The notes: generated from the letters alone by a model not told the origin. DNA of 64,000 nt from Microvirga terrae (GCF_013307435.2 NZ_CP102845.1:5070001-5134000); one strand, 5' to 3'. Shown: positions 18,955-29,812, numbered from the stretch's first letter. A program made the numbers and translations.

Positions 18955-19956
18955 TCAGCCGGCAAACCGGAGTTCGCTCACCTGCCGTGACACCTGGCCG
19001 GGCGGCAGGATAGACGATGGAAAATGGGCTTTATTGGGGCTGTCGGGGAAACGCTGCGGCTCAAGGCAGAGCCCGCCATGGCGCCCGTACTGGGCATCCC
19101 CCAGGCCTTTGACCGGGATGTCGATCAGATGGCCGTCATAGAACTGGACGCCGGGCTCCGTGGTCCACAATTCCATGGCGAGACCGTTCCGGCGTGAGGC
19201 GAGGGTCGCGGCATGCCGAAGCTCGCCATAGGATCCGCGCAGAACATAGTTGATGTCGTAGAGCGTGTGCTGAGTCCCGTGGACCGGCCTCGGTGCCGTG
19301 AAATCATAGTCGGTTCCTGCAACTGCCGTGATTTCCCCCGTCGGAATGAGATCGGAGCGAGTGGGCGTGATGAAATCCCCTGCGATCATCAGTTCGTGCG
19401 AGGAGATGTCGGGGCTGCCGTCCAGGTTGAAATAGCCGTGCGTGGTCAGGTTGACGGGCGTGGGCTCGTCGCTGGTCGCCTCGAGGGCGATCCGAAGGCG
19501 CGATCCGGGCAGGATCGTATAGATGCAGGTCGCCACAAGGCGGCCCGGATAGCCCATGTCGCCATCCTCGGAGACGAGTCCTAGGGTCAGGCTCCTCGCG
19601 CTGTGGTCGAGGATGGTCCACAGGCGCGTGCCGAATCCGGTCGTGCCGCCGTGAAGCTGGTTCTCGCCTTCGTTGGCATCGAGTCGCCAGGTCTCGCCGT
19701 TCAAGGTGAATTGCGCCTTCCCGATGCGGTTGCCGTACCGCCCTACGATGGCGCCGAAATAGGGAGAATGGGCGACGTAATCCTCGATGGAATTGAGACC
19801 CAGCACCACGCGCTGTGAGCCCCCGGCCAGGCGCACCGTCAGATCCCGCACCACGGCGCCCCATGTGAGAACCTGCATGGCCATGCCGTCGGGTCCCTCC
19901 AGGGAGACCTGGAAGACATCCTGACCATTGAGGGTGCCGAAACGTTCGATCGTCAT
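18955..19956 (-). CDS. galM: Aldose 1-epimerase (mutarotase)
   Basis: Interconverts alpha and beta anomers of aldoses such as galactose or glucose. It has 333 residues with the family landmarks GRYGNRIGKAQF, NEGENQLHGG, the catalytic His in NLTTHGYFNLDG and the late catalytic Glu in GLCLEPQRFPD. Start ATG 19956 has GAGGGG 8 nt upstream; codons further upstream read into the neighbouring gene. It follows the lactonase gene by 5 nt, so the two are co-transcribed and probably serve the same sugar pathway. Confidence 0.92.
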   Translation of the reverse strand: MTIERFGTLNGQDVFQVSLEGPDGMAMQVLTWGAVVRDLTVRLAGGSQRVVLGLNSIEDYVAHSPYFGAIVGRYGNRIGKAQFTLNGETWRLDANEGENQLHGGTTGFGTRLWTILDHSARSLTLGLVSEDGDMGYPGRLVATCIYTILPGSRLRIALEATSDEPTPVNLTTHGYFNLDGSPDISSHELMIAGDFITPTRSDLIPTGEITAVAGTDYDFTAPRPVHGTQHTLYDINYVLRGSYGELRHAATLASRRNGLAMELWTTEPGVQFYDGHLIDIPVKGLGDAQYGRHGGLCLEPQRFPDSPNKAHFPSSILPPGQVSRQVSELRFAG

Positions 19957-19961
19957 GATTT

Positions 19962-20840
19962 CTACCCCTCGAAGATGTGCGCCTGCAGGCCACGGATACC
20001 GGTTTCGACCTTGAAGAGATGACCGGCCATCACGTCGATATGCGGATCGCGGCCGATGGCAGCCGTGGTGATGTAGAGCGTGGTCAGATCCGGCCCACCG
20101 AAAGCGCATTTCGTCACCTGGGCCGTTGGAACCGGCACAATGCGCTCTACCGACCCGTCCGGCGCGAAGCGCGTGACGCGCGAGGCGCCCCAGTGGCAGA
20201 CCCAAACATGGCCCGCCGCATCGACCGCCATGCCGTCCGGATGGGCCCATCCCTCCTCGAAGCGGACGAAGGGTTGCGGAGCGCCGATCTTCCCCCCCTG
20301 GGCGTCCAGAACATAAACTGTTCCGTCGATGGTATCGGTCGCATAGAGCCTTTGCCCGTCGGGGCTGAAGGCCGGTCCGTTGGTGACGATGATGCCGGAA
20401 TGGAACTGCGTCAGTTCCTTGCCGTCCCAGCGCCAGAAGGCGCCGGAGCCCTCCTTCTCCTCGTCGTCCATGGTGCCGAAATAGATGGCGCCGTCCGGCC
20501 CAACGTGACCGTCATTGATGCGGTTGTTCGGCTTGTCGCTGTCGGGGGACGCGAGGGGCTGCACGTCGCCGGTCCTGAGGTTGAACCGGGCAAGGCCCGA
20601 CTTGAATCCGGCGATGACCACGTCCTCATCGGGCGTCAGCGCGATGAAGCCCACCCGCTCGGGCGCGTCGACGCGGAAATGCTCCTTCGTTTCGGGATGG
20701 TAGCGCCAGACGCCTGGGTTCTTGATGTCGACCCAGAAGAGCGTGTTCGAGCGGTGGTCCCAGACCGGTCCCTCTCCCAGGACGCAGGCGCTCGCGACCG
20801 CCACATGGGGCGTTTCCGGATGAACGGATGGATGTGTCAT
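19962..20840 (-). CDS. SMP-30/gluconolactonase family sugar lactonase
   Basis: Hydrolyses a sugar lactone to the acid in an oxidative sugar pathway. It has 292 residues forming a six-bladed beta-propeller of the SMP-30/RGN family. Metal ligands are visible: Glu in LGEGPVWD, Asn in TNGPAFSPD and Asp in HPDGMAVD, with the substrate-loop motif RINDGHVGPDG. Start ATG 20840 with GGGGGA upstream. It is paired with galM, which would supply the right anomer to a sugar dehydrogenase. Whether the substrate is glucono-, galactono- or arabinonolactone cannot be told; no dehydrogenase or dehydratase gene is adjacent. Confidence 0.88.
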   Translation of the reverse strand: MTHPSVHPETPHVAVASACVLGEGPVWDHRSNTLFWVDIKNPGVWRYHPETKEHFRVDAPERVGFIALTPDEDVVIAGFKSGLARFNLRTGDVQPLASPDSDKPNNRINDGHVGPDGAIYFGTMDDEEKEGSGAFWRWDGKELTQFHSGIIVTNGPAFSPDGQRLYATDTIDGTVYVLDAQGGKIGAPQPFVRFEEGWAHPDGMAVDAAGHVWVCHWGASRVTRFAPDGSVERIVPVPTAQVTKCAFGGPDLTTLYITTAAIGRDPHIDVMAGHLFKVETGIRGLQAHIFEG

Positions 20841-20914
20841 GATTTTCCCCCTTGTGAGGCGGTGTGTGCTTCCCCGCTCCTGCCGGTAACTCCGGCCGCG
20901 CGGGATGGGTCCCA

Positions 20915-22108
20915 TCAGTCGGTTGCGCTGTCTGCAATTCGCTGCGCCAAGGCGACGAGGCTCATGTCCGAGCCGGCAGGCCCCATGAGCGACAGCCCCA
21001 GCGGGGCACCCGAGCGCGAGGCCAGCGGGATCGAAACCTGGGGCAGCCCCGACAGGACCGACAGGCAGAGCAGATTCAGGGCATTGTTGCGATAGTCGTT
21101 CAGCGCCTCGTCGCTCTCCGAGAGCAGCGGCGCGACGTCCGGCATGGTCGGCAGAATCAGCACGGCATCCTGGGCGAGAAGCGCACCGAACCGTTTGCGG
21201 AACGCCGCCCGGATCACCTGGGCTTCCGTCACCTGGGCGTCGGTCACCGCTTGCGAGAACGCGAACCGGTCGGCTACGCCCGGACCGAGAGGTGGCCTGT
21301 AACGCTCGATCATCGGACCGTCGACGGTCCAGGCTTCCCGGCTCTGGATGTAGCGCATCGTCCAGTAGAGCGCCGTGAAGCCTCCCGCCGCCACCTCGAC
21401 CGGCTCCGGCGTGCCCAGCACGGCCTCCGCCCGGCGCAGGGCTGGCGCCAGCGCCTCCTGCACGTCATTGTCGAGCAGAGCGAACGCATCCTGGGCCAGG
21501 AGCACCCGCGGGCTCTGCGGCAGGGGATGGCTGTCAGGGCCGAGCAGGACCTCGCCGACCCTGACGAAGGTGGCACCGTCGCGGGTGAAGTAACCGCAGG
21601 TGTCGAAGGAAGGTGCCAGATCATGGCAGCCTTCGAGGCTCACGCGCCCATGGGTCGGCCGGATGCCGAAGAGGCCGCAATGGCTGGCCGGGGCCCGGAC
21701 CGAGCCTCCGGTGTCGGTGCCGAGGGCAAAATCACACAAGCCGTTCGAGACGGCCGCCGCAGATCCCGAGGACGAACCGCCGGGAATGCGGTCGGGCGCT
21801 CCGCCGTTCACCGGGGTGCCGAAATGGGCGTTCTTGCCGCTCATGGAAAAGGCCAGTTCGTCGGTGATCGTCTTGCCGACGAGGCGGGCGCCCGAATCGA
21901 GGAGCTTCTGCACCGTGGGAGCGGTCCGGGACTTGATGCCAGACATGGCCAGCATGTGGGGGGATCCCGCACTGGTGGGATAGCCCGCCACGTCGAACAG
22001 GTCCTTTGCCGCGAAGGTCAGGCCCGACAGGGGACCGTTCGGGGCATGAGGGACTGGAACGGTCGGGTAAGGCATGAAAGCATGGGCAGGATCGCGGTCG
22101 AGGAGCAT
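20915..22108 (-). CDS. Amidase signature family enzyme
   Basis: Hydrolyses an amide to acid and ammonia. It has 397 residues with the Ser-cisSer-Lys triad visible: Lys in FAAKDLFDVAG, cis-Ser in GGSSSGSAAAV and nucleophile Ser in DTGGSVRAPAS. It is shorter than the typical 450-500 residue amidases, resembling the compact AtzE/amidase group with a reduced C-terminal part. Start 22108 (MLLDRDPAHAF) is followed by a second Met at residue 12; neither has a strong ribosome site. It diverges from the liv-type ABC operon, which suggests that the transported compound could be an amide; this is inference. Confidence 0.85.
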   Translation of the reverse strand: MLLDRDPAHAFMPYPTVPVPHAPNGPLSGLTFAAKDLFDVAGYPTSAGSPHMLAMSGIKSRTAPTVQKLLDSGARLVGKTITDELAFSMSGKNAHFGTPVNGGAPDRIPGGSSSGSAAAVSNGLCDFALGTDTGGSVRAPASHCGLFGIRPTHGRVSLEGCHDLAPSFDTCGYFTRDGATFVRVGEVLLGPDSHPLPQSPRVLLAQDAFALLDNDVQEALAPALRRAEAVLGTPEPVEVAAGGFTALYWTMRYIQSREAWTVDGPMIERYRPPLGPGVADRFAFSQAVTDAQVTEAQVIRAAFRKRFGALLAQDAVLILPTMPDVAPLLSESDEALNDYRNNALNLLCLSVLSGLPQVSIPLASRSGAPLGLSLMGPAGSDMSLVALAQRIADSATD

Positions 22109-22264
22109 GGGACCTGTCGGTGTTCAAGGAACGAAGGCGGCGAATGTGTCATTGCCCCCCGGGCTCAAGCAAGGCAGGAATTCATGAAGCTTGGCAATTT
22201 GGGCTTTCTTCGTACCTGGATTGGCCCTAAATCCACCCAGACTCTCGATGGCAAGGAACGCGCA

Positions 22265-23470
22265 ATGGTGAAGATTTCCGCGATTCGCTCGCTGGCCCTC
22301 GGCGCAGTGCTCGCGCTCGGAGCACCGGCGGTCCACGCGCAACAGGCCCCGATCAAGATCGGCGAGTTGAATTCCTACGCCCGGCAAGCGGCCTTCACGG
22401 TTCCCTACCGCAATGGCTGGCAACTCGCGCTCGACGAGATCAACGGCAAGGGCGGCGTTCTCGGCCGCAAGATCGAGATCGTTTCCCGGGAGGACGGCGC
22501 CACGACCGGTGACGCCACCCGCGTGGCCGACGAACTCGTGACCCGTGAGGGTGCGGTTCTCCTCTTCGGGTCGTTCCTGTCCAATGTCGGCGTCGCGATG
22601 GCCGATTACGCCAACCAGAAGAAGATCGTCTATATCGCGGCCGAGCCCCTGACCGATGCCATCACGATGGCACAGGGGAATCGCTACACCTTCCGCATCC
22701 GGCCCAACAACACCATGCAGGTGGGCATGCTGGTCGATCAGGCGAAGGCCTCGGGAGCAAAGCGCTGGGCCATCGTGGCGCCCAATTACGAGTATGGCCA
22801 GTCGGCCGCGCAGGCGTTCAAGCGTCTCATCCAGGAGCGCGTGCCCGGCGCGCAGATCGTCGTCGAACAATATCCGGCGCTCGGCAAGATCGAGGCCGGC
22901 GCGACCGTCTCCGCGATCGAACAGGCCAAGCCCGACGGCATCTTCAACGTGCTCTTCGGCCCGGATCTCACCCAGTTCGTTCGCGAAGGCAACACCCGCG
23001 GGCTCTTCGAGGGCGCGACGGTCCTCTCGCTCCTCACCGGGGAGCCCGAATGGCTCCTGCCCCTGAAGGACGAGGTGCCGGAGGGCTGGACCGTGACAGG
23101 CTATCCCTGGGACCAGATCACGGAGCCGAAGCACAAGGCCTTCGTCGATGCCTACCGGGCCAAGTACAACGACACGCCGCGCCTCGGCTCGCTCCTCGGC
23201 TACATGGTCGTGTACATGATCCGCGATGCCATCGAGCGTGCAGGCTCCACCGAGACCGAAGCCGTGATCAAGGCGCTCGAGGACGCCAAGTTCGACACCG
23301 TCATCGGGCCCGTCACCATGCGCGGCATCGACAACCAGTCCAGCATGGGCGCCTGGGTCGGCAAGCTCGTGCTCAAGGGCGCCGCCGGCGGCATGACGGA
23401 CTGGTTCTACAAGGACGGCACGTCGTTCATGCCGACCGAGGCCGAGGTGAAGGCGGTGCGGAAGGACTAG
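22265..23470 (+). CDS. Branched-chain amino acid/amide ABC transporter substrate-binding protein
   Basis: Periplasmic binding protein of the HAAT family, 401 residues, first gene of a transporter operon. Signal peptide MVKISAIRSLALGAVLALG with cleavage after VHA-Q. The mature start APIKIGELNSYARQAAFTVPYRNGWQLALDEIN is the Leu/Ile/Val-type fold-I pattern. I choose ATG 22265 because AAGGAA is 9 nt upstream and the signal peptide begins there. Ligand unknown: this family binds amino acids, amides, urea or aromatic acids. The divergent amidase gene hints at an amide. Confidence 0.9.
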   Translation: MVKISAIRSLALGAVLALGAPAVHAQQAPIKIGELNSYARQAAFTVPYRNGWQLALDEINGKGGVLGRKIEIVSREDGATTGDATRVADELVTREGAVLLFGSFLSNVGVAMADYANQKKIVYIAAEPLTDAITMAQGNRYTFRIRPNNTMQVGMLVDQAKASGAKRWAIVAPNYEYGQSAAQAFKRLIQERVPGAQIVVEQYPALGKIEAGATVSAIEQAKPDGIFNVLFGPDLTQFVREGNTRGLFEGATVLSLLTGEPEWLLPLKDEVPEGWTVTGYPWDQITEPKHKAFVDAYRAKYNDTPRLGSLLGYMVVYMIRDAIERAGSTETEAVIKALEDAKFDTVIGPVTMRGIDNQSSMGAWVGKLVLKGAAGGMTDWFYKDGTSFMPTEAEVKAVRKD

Positions 23471-23474
23471 AGGA

Positions 23475-25331
23475 TTGCTGGCGCTGGATCCCTCCTTTCT
23501 TGCCGTCCAGGCCCTGAGCGGCCTTTCCAGCGCTTCATCGCTCTTCATTACGGCCTGCGGCCTGACCATCGTGTTCGGCGTCACGCGTATCGTGAACTTC
23601 GCGCATGGTTCGCTCTACATGATCGGCGCCTACACGGCCGCCACCCTGGTACCGCGCCTGCTCGAACTCTCGTTCGGCCCCGTGACCTTTTGGGCCGGCA
23701 TCCTGGCATCGGCCCTGATCGTCGGCCTCATCGGCGTCATCGTCGAGGTCCTGCTCCTGCGCCGCATCTACGGCGCACCGGAACTCTTCCAGCTGCTCGC
23801 CACCTTCGGGGTCGTGCTGGTGGTTCAGGATCTCGTGGTACAGATCTTCGGGCCCGAGGACATTCTCGGACCCCGCGCTCCGGGCTTGCGCGCGCCGGTC
23901 GAGATTCTCGGCAGGCGCTTCCCGTCCTACGAGCTCGTGCTGATCGCAGCCGGCCCTATTGTTCTGGGGCTCGTCTGGCTTCTCCTGCGCCGGACGCGAT
24001 TCGGCGTACTCGTGCGGGCGGCCACTCAGGATCGGGACATGGTGGCGTCGCTCGGCGTCAACCAGGCGATGCTGTTCACCGGCACGATGTTCCTCGGCGC
24101 CTTCCTGGCCGGACTGGGCGGCGCGCTTCAGATCCCGCGAGTCTCGGCTCATGCTGGCATGGATCTGTCGATCATCGCCGAGGCTTTCGTCGTCACTGTC
24201 GTCGGCGGCATGGGCAGCGTGCCCGGCGCGTTTTTGGCCGCGCTCATCATCGGGCAGCTGCAGGCCTTTGGCATCCTGATCTTCCCGAAGAGCACCCTCG
24301 TCGTGGTGTTCCTGCTCATGGCCGTAGTGCTGGCGATCCGGCCCTACGGCTTCTTCGGCCGGACCGAGGTCATCGGTGGGTCCCACGCGGTGGGCATTGC
24401 CAGCCGCAAACCCCTGCCTGGCGGCGGCACCGTTCTGCTCGCCGTGGTGGCAGGGCTCGCCTGTCTTCCGCTCTTGGCCGATACCTATCTGCTGAAGGTT
24501 GCGACCGAAATCCTGATCTTTGCGCTCTTCGCCTTCAGCCTGCAGCTCCTCATCGGCGTTGGCGGCGTCGTGAGCTTCGGCCACGCGGCCTTCTTCGGTC
24601 TTGGCGCCTACGGAGCGGCGCTCACCGTGAAGTGGTTCGGCCTGTCGATGGAGGCCGCCCTCCCCGCCGGGCTCGCCCTGGCCGCTTTGGGCGCAGGGCT
24701 GATCGGCGCCTTCGTGGTCCGTCTGTCCGGCATCTATCTCGCCATGATGACGCTTGCCGCCGCGCAGATCCTCTATGCTGTCGCCTTCCAGTGGGTCGAA
24801 GTGACCGGCGGCGACAACGGCATCGTCGGCGTCTGGCCGGCGAGCTGGGCCGGCGGACCGGTGTCCTATTATTTCCTGACCGCCGCGCTGACCGTCGTGG
24901 CCGTGCTGATTCTGAAACAGATCATCGACGCGCCCTTCGGCTATGCCCTGCGGGCTGCCCGCGACTCGGAAGCCCGCGCGGAGGCGATCGGCCTGAAGAT
25001 CCGCCAACAGCGCTGGCTCGCGTTCATGATCGCCGGCGCCGCAGCCGGACTCGCGGGCGGGCTCTATGCCTTCTCCCGCGGCTCGGTGGATCCGAGCCTG
25101 CTCGGCATCTCGACCTCCGTCGATGCGCTCACCATGCTGCTCCTCGGCGGCATCCAGACCGTCATGGGGCCGCTCGTCGGGGCCGCCGTCCTGCACGCCC
25201 TGCGGGACTGGATCATGCCGCTCACGTCGCTCTGGCGCCTGATGCTCGGCCTGAGCATCATCGCCATGGTGCTGATCTTTCCGCGCGGCCTCGTCGGCAC
25301 GGTTCGGGACTGGTGGGAGACGCGTGAATGA
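23475..25331 (+). CDS. Fused LivH-LivM permease of a branched-chain amino acid/amide ABC transporter
   Basis: Both membrane subunits in one 618-residue chain. Residues 1 to about 295 match LivH (GLTIVFGVTRIVNFAHGSLYMIGAY, then VVTVVGGMGSVPGAFLAAL). Residues about 305-618 match LivM (LIGVGGVVSFGHAAFFGLGAYGAA, GIYLAMMTLAAAQILYAVAF and ATPase-contact loop RAARDSEARAEAIGLK). It starts at TTG 23475, 4 nt after the previous stop, with AAGGA 8 nt upstream; the next ATG would remove the first helix. A junction search inside about residues 290-310 shows no stop or frameshift. The end overlaps livG by 4 nt. Confidence 0.9.
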   Translation: MLALDPSFLAVQALSGLSSASSLFITACGLTIVFGVTRIVNFAHGSLYMIGAYTAATLVPRLLELSFGPVTFWAGILASALIVGLIGVIVEVLLLRRIYGAPELFQLLATFGVVLVVQDLVVQIFGPEDILGPRAPGLRAPVEILGRRFPSYELVLIAAGPIVLGLVWLLLRRTRFGVLVRAATQDRDMVASLGVNQAMLFTGTMFLGAFLAGLGGALQIPRVSAHAGMDLSIIAEAFVVTVVGGMGSVPGAFLAALIIGQLQAFGILIFPKSTLVVVFLLMAVVLAIRPYGFFGRTEVIGGSHAVGIASRKPLPGGGTVLLAVVAGLACLPLLADTYLLKVATEILIFALFAFSLQLLIGVGGVVSFGHAAFFGLGAYGAALTVKWFGLSMEAALPAGLALAALGAGLIGAFVVRLSGIYLAMMTLAAAQILYAVAFQWVEVTGGDNGIVGVWPASWAGGPVSYYFLTAALTVVAVLILKQIIDAPFGYALRAARDSEARAEAIGLKIRQQRWLAFMIAGAAAGLAGGLYAFSRGSVDPSLLGISTSVDALTMLLLGGIQTVMGPLVGAAVLHALRDWIMPLTSLWRLMLGLSIIAMVLIFPRGLVGTVRDWWETRE

Positions 25332-26104
25332 CGCTTCTTGCCGTGAACGGCCTGCAGAAATCCTTTGGCGGCGTGGTGGCGGCCCGCGACGTGGAATTCA
25401 CCGTCGGGCGCGGCGAGATGCTCGCCGTCATCGGGCCCAATGGGGCGGGCAAGTCCACCGTGTTCAACATGGTCGGCGGCCAGCTGCGCCCGGACCGCGG
25501 CCGGGTTCTGCTCGATGGCCACGACATCACCCATGCCTCGCCGCAGAAGCGATTCCGTCGCGGTGTGGGACGCACCTTCCAGGTGGCGCAGACCTTCCTG
25601 TCGATGAGTGCTGCTGAAAATGTCCAGATGGCCCTGATCAGCTGCCGGCGGCAAAGCGGCGGCCTCTGGTCGCCGGCCCGGGAGCGTCATCGCGAGAAAG
25701 CGGTTCAGCTCCTCGCCCGGGTGGGCATGGCCGAGGCCGCGGATATCCCCTGCTCCGCCCTGGCCTACGGCGACGTGAAGCGGGTGGAGCTCGCCATTGC
25801 GCTGGCCGGAGAGCCCAAGCTCCTCCTGATGGACGAGCCCACGGCCGGCATGGCGCCGCGCGAGCGGACGGAGCTGATGGATCTCACCGCGTCCATTGCC
25901 GACGCGCAAGGGATCGGCGTTCTTTTCACGGAGCACGACATGGACGTGGTCTTCGGCCACGCGGCACGGGTTCTCGTGCTCCTGCGCGGCCGGATCATCG
26001 CGGCCGGAACACCCGACGAGATCCGCCGGAACGAAGAGGTCAAGCGCGCCTATCTCGGGGACGAGCATGCCCTTGAAGCTCCCAAGGGAACGAGGCCCGC
26101 ATGA
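25328..26104 (+). CDS. livG: Branched-chain amino acid/amide ABC transporter ATPase LivG
   Basis: ATPase of the HAAT importer, 258 residues. Walker A GPNGAGKST, the LivG-type GRTFQVAQTF stretch, signature LAYGDVKRVE (a diverged LSGGQ), Walker B LLLMDEPTAGM, switch His in FTEHDMDVVF and the C-terminal tail EEVKRAYLGDEH typical of this subfamily. The signature differs from the usual LAYGEQRRLE in having Asp-Val-Lys. Overlaps the permease (ATGA) and livF (ATGA), so all four genes after the binding protein are coupled. Confidence 0.92.
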   Translation: MTLLAVNGLQKSFGGVVAARDVEFTVGRGEMLAVIGPNGAGKSTVFNMVGGQLRPDRGRVLLDGHDITHASPQKRFRRGVGRTFQVAQTFLSMSAAENVQMALISCRRQSGGLWSPARERHREKAVQLLARVGMAEAADIPCSALAYGDVKRVELAIALAGEPKLLLMDEPTAGMAPRERTELMDLTASIADAQGIGVLFTEHDMDVVFGHAARVLVLLRGRIIAAGTPDEIRRNEEVKRAYLGDEHALEAPKGTRPA

Positions 26105-26814
26105 GCAAGCCGCTGCTCGAGATCTGGAACCTCTGCGCCTCATATGGCCGCGCCCAGGTTCTCTTCGACGTGACGTTCCGCCTTCATGCGGGAGAAGTCA
26201 TGGCCCTCGTCGGCCGCAACGGCGCCGGCAAGACCACGACCCTGAAAGCCGTCATGGGTCTGGTCTCGGCATCGGCCAAGCAGGCCACCTTCAAGGGGCA
26301 CTCCCTCGACAGGCTGCCGACCTACAAGATCGCCCGCCTGGGGCTCGGCTATGTGCCCGAGGACCGGCGCATCTTCACCGATCTCACCGTCGAGGAGAAC
26401 CTGGAGACGGGACGGCGCCTCGCCGGAGCCGGCCGCTCGCCCTGGACACCGGAGCGGCTTTTCCGCCTATTTCCCAATCTCGCCGAGATGCGGGGACGGC
26501 GCGGCAACCAGATGTCCGGAGGCGAGCAGCAGATGCTGTCCATCGCCCGAACGCTCATGGGCAACCCGGATGCGATCCTGCTCGACGAGCCCTCCGAGGG
26601 CATCGCGCCGGTTATCGTCCAGACGATGGCCGAGGCCATTCGGGCCATGAAGGCGGAGGGGGTGGCGGTCCTCCTGTCCGAGCAGAACTGGGCCTTCGCC
26701 GCCGGCATCAGCGACCGTGCCTGCGTCATCGAGCGCGGCGAGATCCGCTTCCAGGGCTCCATGACCGAGCTCATGGCGGACAAGGCCCTGAGGGCGGAAA
26801 CCCTCGGGGTTTGA
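26101..26814 (+). CDS. livF: Branched-chain amino acid/amide ABC transporter ATPase LivF
   Basis: Second ATPase of the importer, 237 residues. Walker A GRNGAGKTT, GYVPEDRRIF (the LivF-type Q-loop region), signature MSGGEQQML, Walker B ILLDEPSEGIAP; the switch position reads SEQNWAF, with Gln where most ABC ATPases have His, as is usual for LivF. Last gene of the liv-type operon; the ferredoxin gene begins 106 nt later, so read-through is possible. Confidence 0.92.
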   Translation: MSKPLLEIWNLCASYGRAQVLFDVTFRLHAGEVMALVGRNGAGKTTTLKAVMGLVSASAKQATFKGHSLDRLPTYKIARLGLGYVPEDRRIFTDLTVEENLETGRRLAGAGRSPWTPERLFRLFPNLAEMRGRRGNQMSGGEQQMLSIARTLMGNPDAILLDEPSEGIAPVIVQTMAEAIRAMKAEGVAVLLSEQNWAFAAGISDRACVIERGEIRFQGSMTELMADKALRAETLGV

Positions 26815-26920
26815 TGCCCTAAACCGTTGACGGAGCGGGCCGAAAGGACGATATCAGCCCATCCGGCGCAGCCCCTTCCGCGCCCCATCCCAGACTGTAC
26901 GCAAGAGGAATCCCCGCTTC

Positions 26921-28349
<1,429 letters not shown>

Positions 28350-28390
28350 GGCCTTTCACACCGACCTTTCACCAACACACTCTGCACGTT

Positions 28391-28472
28391 ATGGCCGGTC
28401 TTGTCCCGGCCATCCCGATTCCGTGGAGCCCCGAGCGTTTCCGATCGAGATCACCGGCACAAGGCCGGTGAT
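28391..28472. repeat. Dispersed palindromic repeat, family A (copy 1)
   Basis: Two hairpins in an 82-bp unit: ATGGCCGG / CCGGCCAT (28391-28398, 28406-28413) and ATCACCGGC / GCCGGTGAT (28450-28458, 28464-28472). The same pair of arms recurs at 32911-33089 and 33488-33581, and single arms at 49915-49940 and 52905-52935. It fills most of the gap between the reductase and hydrolase genes. Confidence 0.8.
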
Positions 28473-28563
28473 GACGTGGGATGTCCAATGCGATCCGGCT
28501 CCGCCTTCAAAGCCATTGCTCTTCCTCTTGCGAAGCAGGCCGGTTCCTGAAACTCTCCGGTCC

Positions 28564-29802
28564 ATGACCACCGCGACAGATCTCACCCTCGGCCGCCGCG
28601 TGATGGCGATGATCGAGGATCTCGCCCAGCACACGGACGAACCCGGCCGCCTCACCCGCCTCTATCTCTCCGACGCCCATCGCCGGGCTGCGGACGCCAC
28701 GCTCCGCCTGATGCGGGAGGCGGGGCTGAACGCCCATATCGATGCCCTCGGATCCGTCATCGGTCGGATCGAGGGCACCGATCCGCAAGCCCCTGCCCTC
28801 CTCGTCGGCTCCCATATCGATTCCGTGGTCGATGCGGGCCGCTATGACGGCAACCTCGGCGTGGTGCTCGGCATCGCCGTGGTGGAGGCATTGCGGCAGC
28901 AGGGCATTGCCCCCGCCTGCCCGATCGAGGTCGTCGCCTTCGGCGACGAGGAGAATGTGCGCTTCCCGAGCAACCTCTCCACGTCCCAGGCGCTTGCCGG
29001 CCGGTTCAACCCGGCCTGGCTCGACGGTCGGGACCGGGACGGGACCACTTTCCGCGAGGCGCTGATCCGCTTCGGCGGCGACCCGGACGGGATCGCGGCG
29101 CTTGCCCGGGATCCGGCGCGGTACCGCGGGTATCTCGAAGTGCACATCGAGCAGGGGCCGCTCCTCGAAGCAAAGGATCTGCCTGTCGGGATCGTGTCGG
29201 CCATCAACGGCATCACGCGGGCGCGCTGCAGCGTAATCGGCGAAGCGGGCCATGCGGGCACCGTGCCGATGACCATGCGTCGCGATGCGCTCGCGGCCGT
29301 GGCCGAGATGATCGGCATCGTCGAGCGCGCAGGCTCGACGCGCACCGACACGGTAGCGACGGTGGGCGTCGCGCAGGTGCAGCCCGGCGCGATCAACGTC
29401 ATTCCGGCACGTGTCGATTTCACGCTCGATGCCCGCTCACCGGACGATGCCGTGCGCCTTGCGATGGTGGAAGACATCATCACCGAATGCCAGGCCGCCG
29501 CGCAGCGGCGCGGCGTGACTTTCGCCATCGAGCCGTTCATGGAATCGCCCGCGACGCCCATGGACAAGGATTTGGCCGGAAAATTCGAAGAGGCCATGAG
29601 GAGCCTCGGCATCGAGCCGCTGCATCTCTCCTCGGGCGCCGGTCATGATGCGGTCGCAATGGCGGGCCTTTGCCCATCCGCCATGCTGTTCGTGCGCTGC
29701 AAGGGCGGCATCAGCCACAACCCGGCTGAGTCGATCACCATCGAGGACGCGGATGTGGCGGCCCGCGTGCTGATGGACACGGTCAAGCAGATTGCCGCGT
29801 GA
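28564..29802 (+). CDS. M20-family Zn hydrolase (allantoate amidohydrolase / N-carbamoyl-L-amino acid hydrolase)
   Basis: Binuclear metal amidohydrolase of 412 residues that removes a carbamoyl or ureido group from an amino-acid-like substrate. Ligands visible: His in VGSHIDSV, Asp in GRYDGNLG, Glu pair in FGDEENVRF, His in EVHIEQGP and His in GGISHNPAES. The dimer-interface domain carries GEAGHAGTVPMTMRRDAL. AllC and HyuC-type enzymes share these motifs, so the substrate is open. With the amidase and the transporter upstream it could belong to nitrogen scavenging. The start ATG 28564 follows a repeat element and has no strong ribosome site. Confidence 0.85.
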   Translation: MTTATDLTLGRRVMAMIEDLAQHTDEPGRLTRLYLSDAHRRAADATLRLMREAGLNAHIDALGSVIGRIEGTDPQAPALLVGSHIDSVVDAGRYDGNLGVVLGIAVVEALRQQGIAPACPIEVVAFGDEENVRFPSNLSTSQALAGRFNPAWLDGRDRDGTTFREALIRFGGDPDGIAALARDPARYRGYLEVHIEQGPLLEAKDLPVGIVSAINGITRARCSVIGEAGHAGTVPMTMRRDALAAVAEMIGIVERAGSTRTDTVATVGVAQVQPGAINVIPARVDFTLDARSPDDAVRLAMVEDIITECQAAAQRRGVTFAIEPFMESPATPMDKDLAGKFEEAMRSLGIEPLHLSSGAGHDAVAMAGLCPSAMLFVRCKGGISHNPAESITIEDADVAARVLMDTVKQIAA

Positions 29803-29812
29803 GATCCGCATC

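Noticed and set aside
20864-23470. 868-residue open frame on the plus strand running through the amidase gene into the binding protein
   Set aside because: Only the part from 22265 has a signal peptide and family motifs; the rest is antisense to the well-supported amidase and is rich in Arg/Gly/His as expected for a shadow frame.
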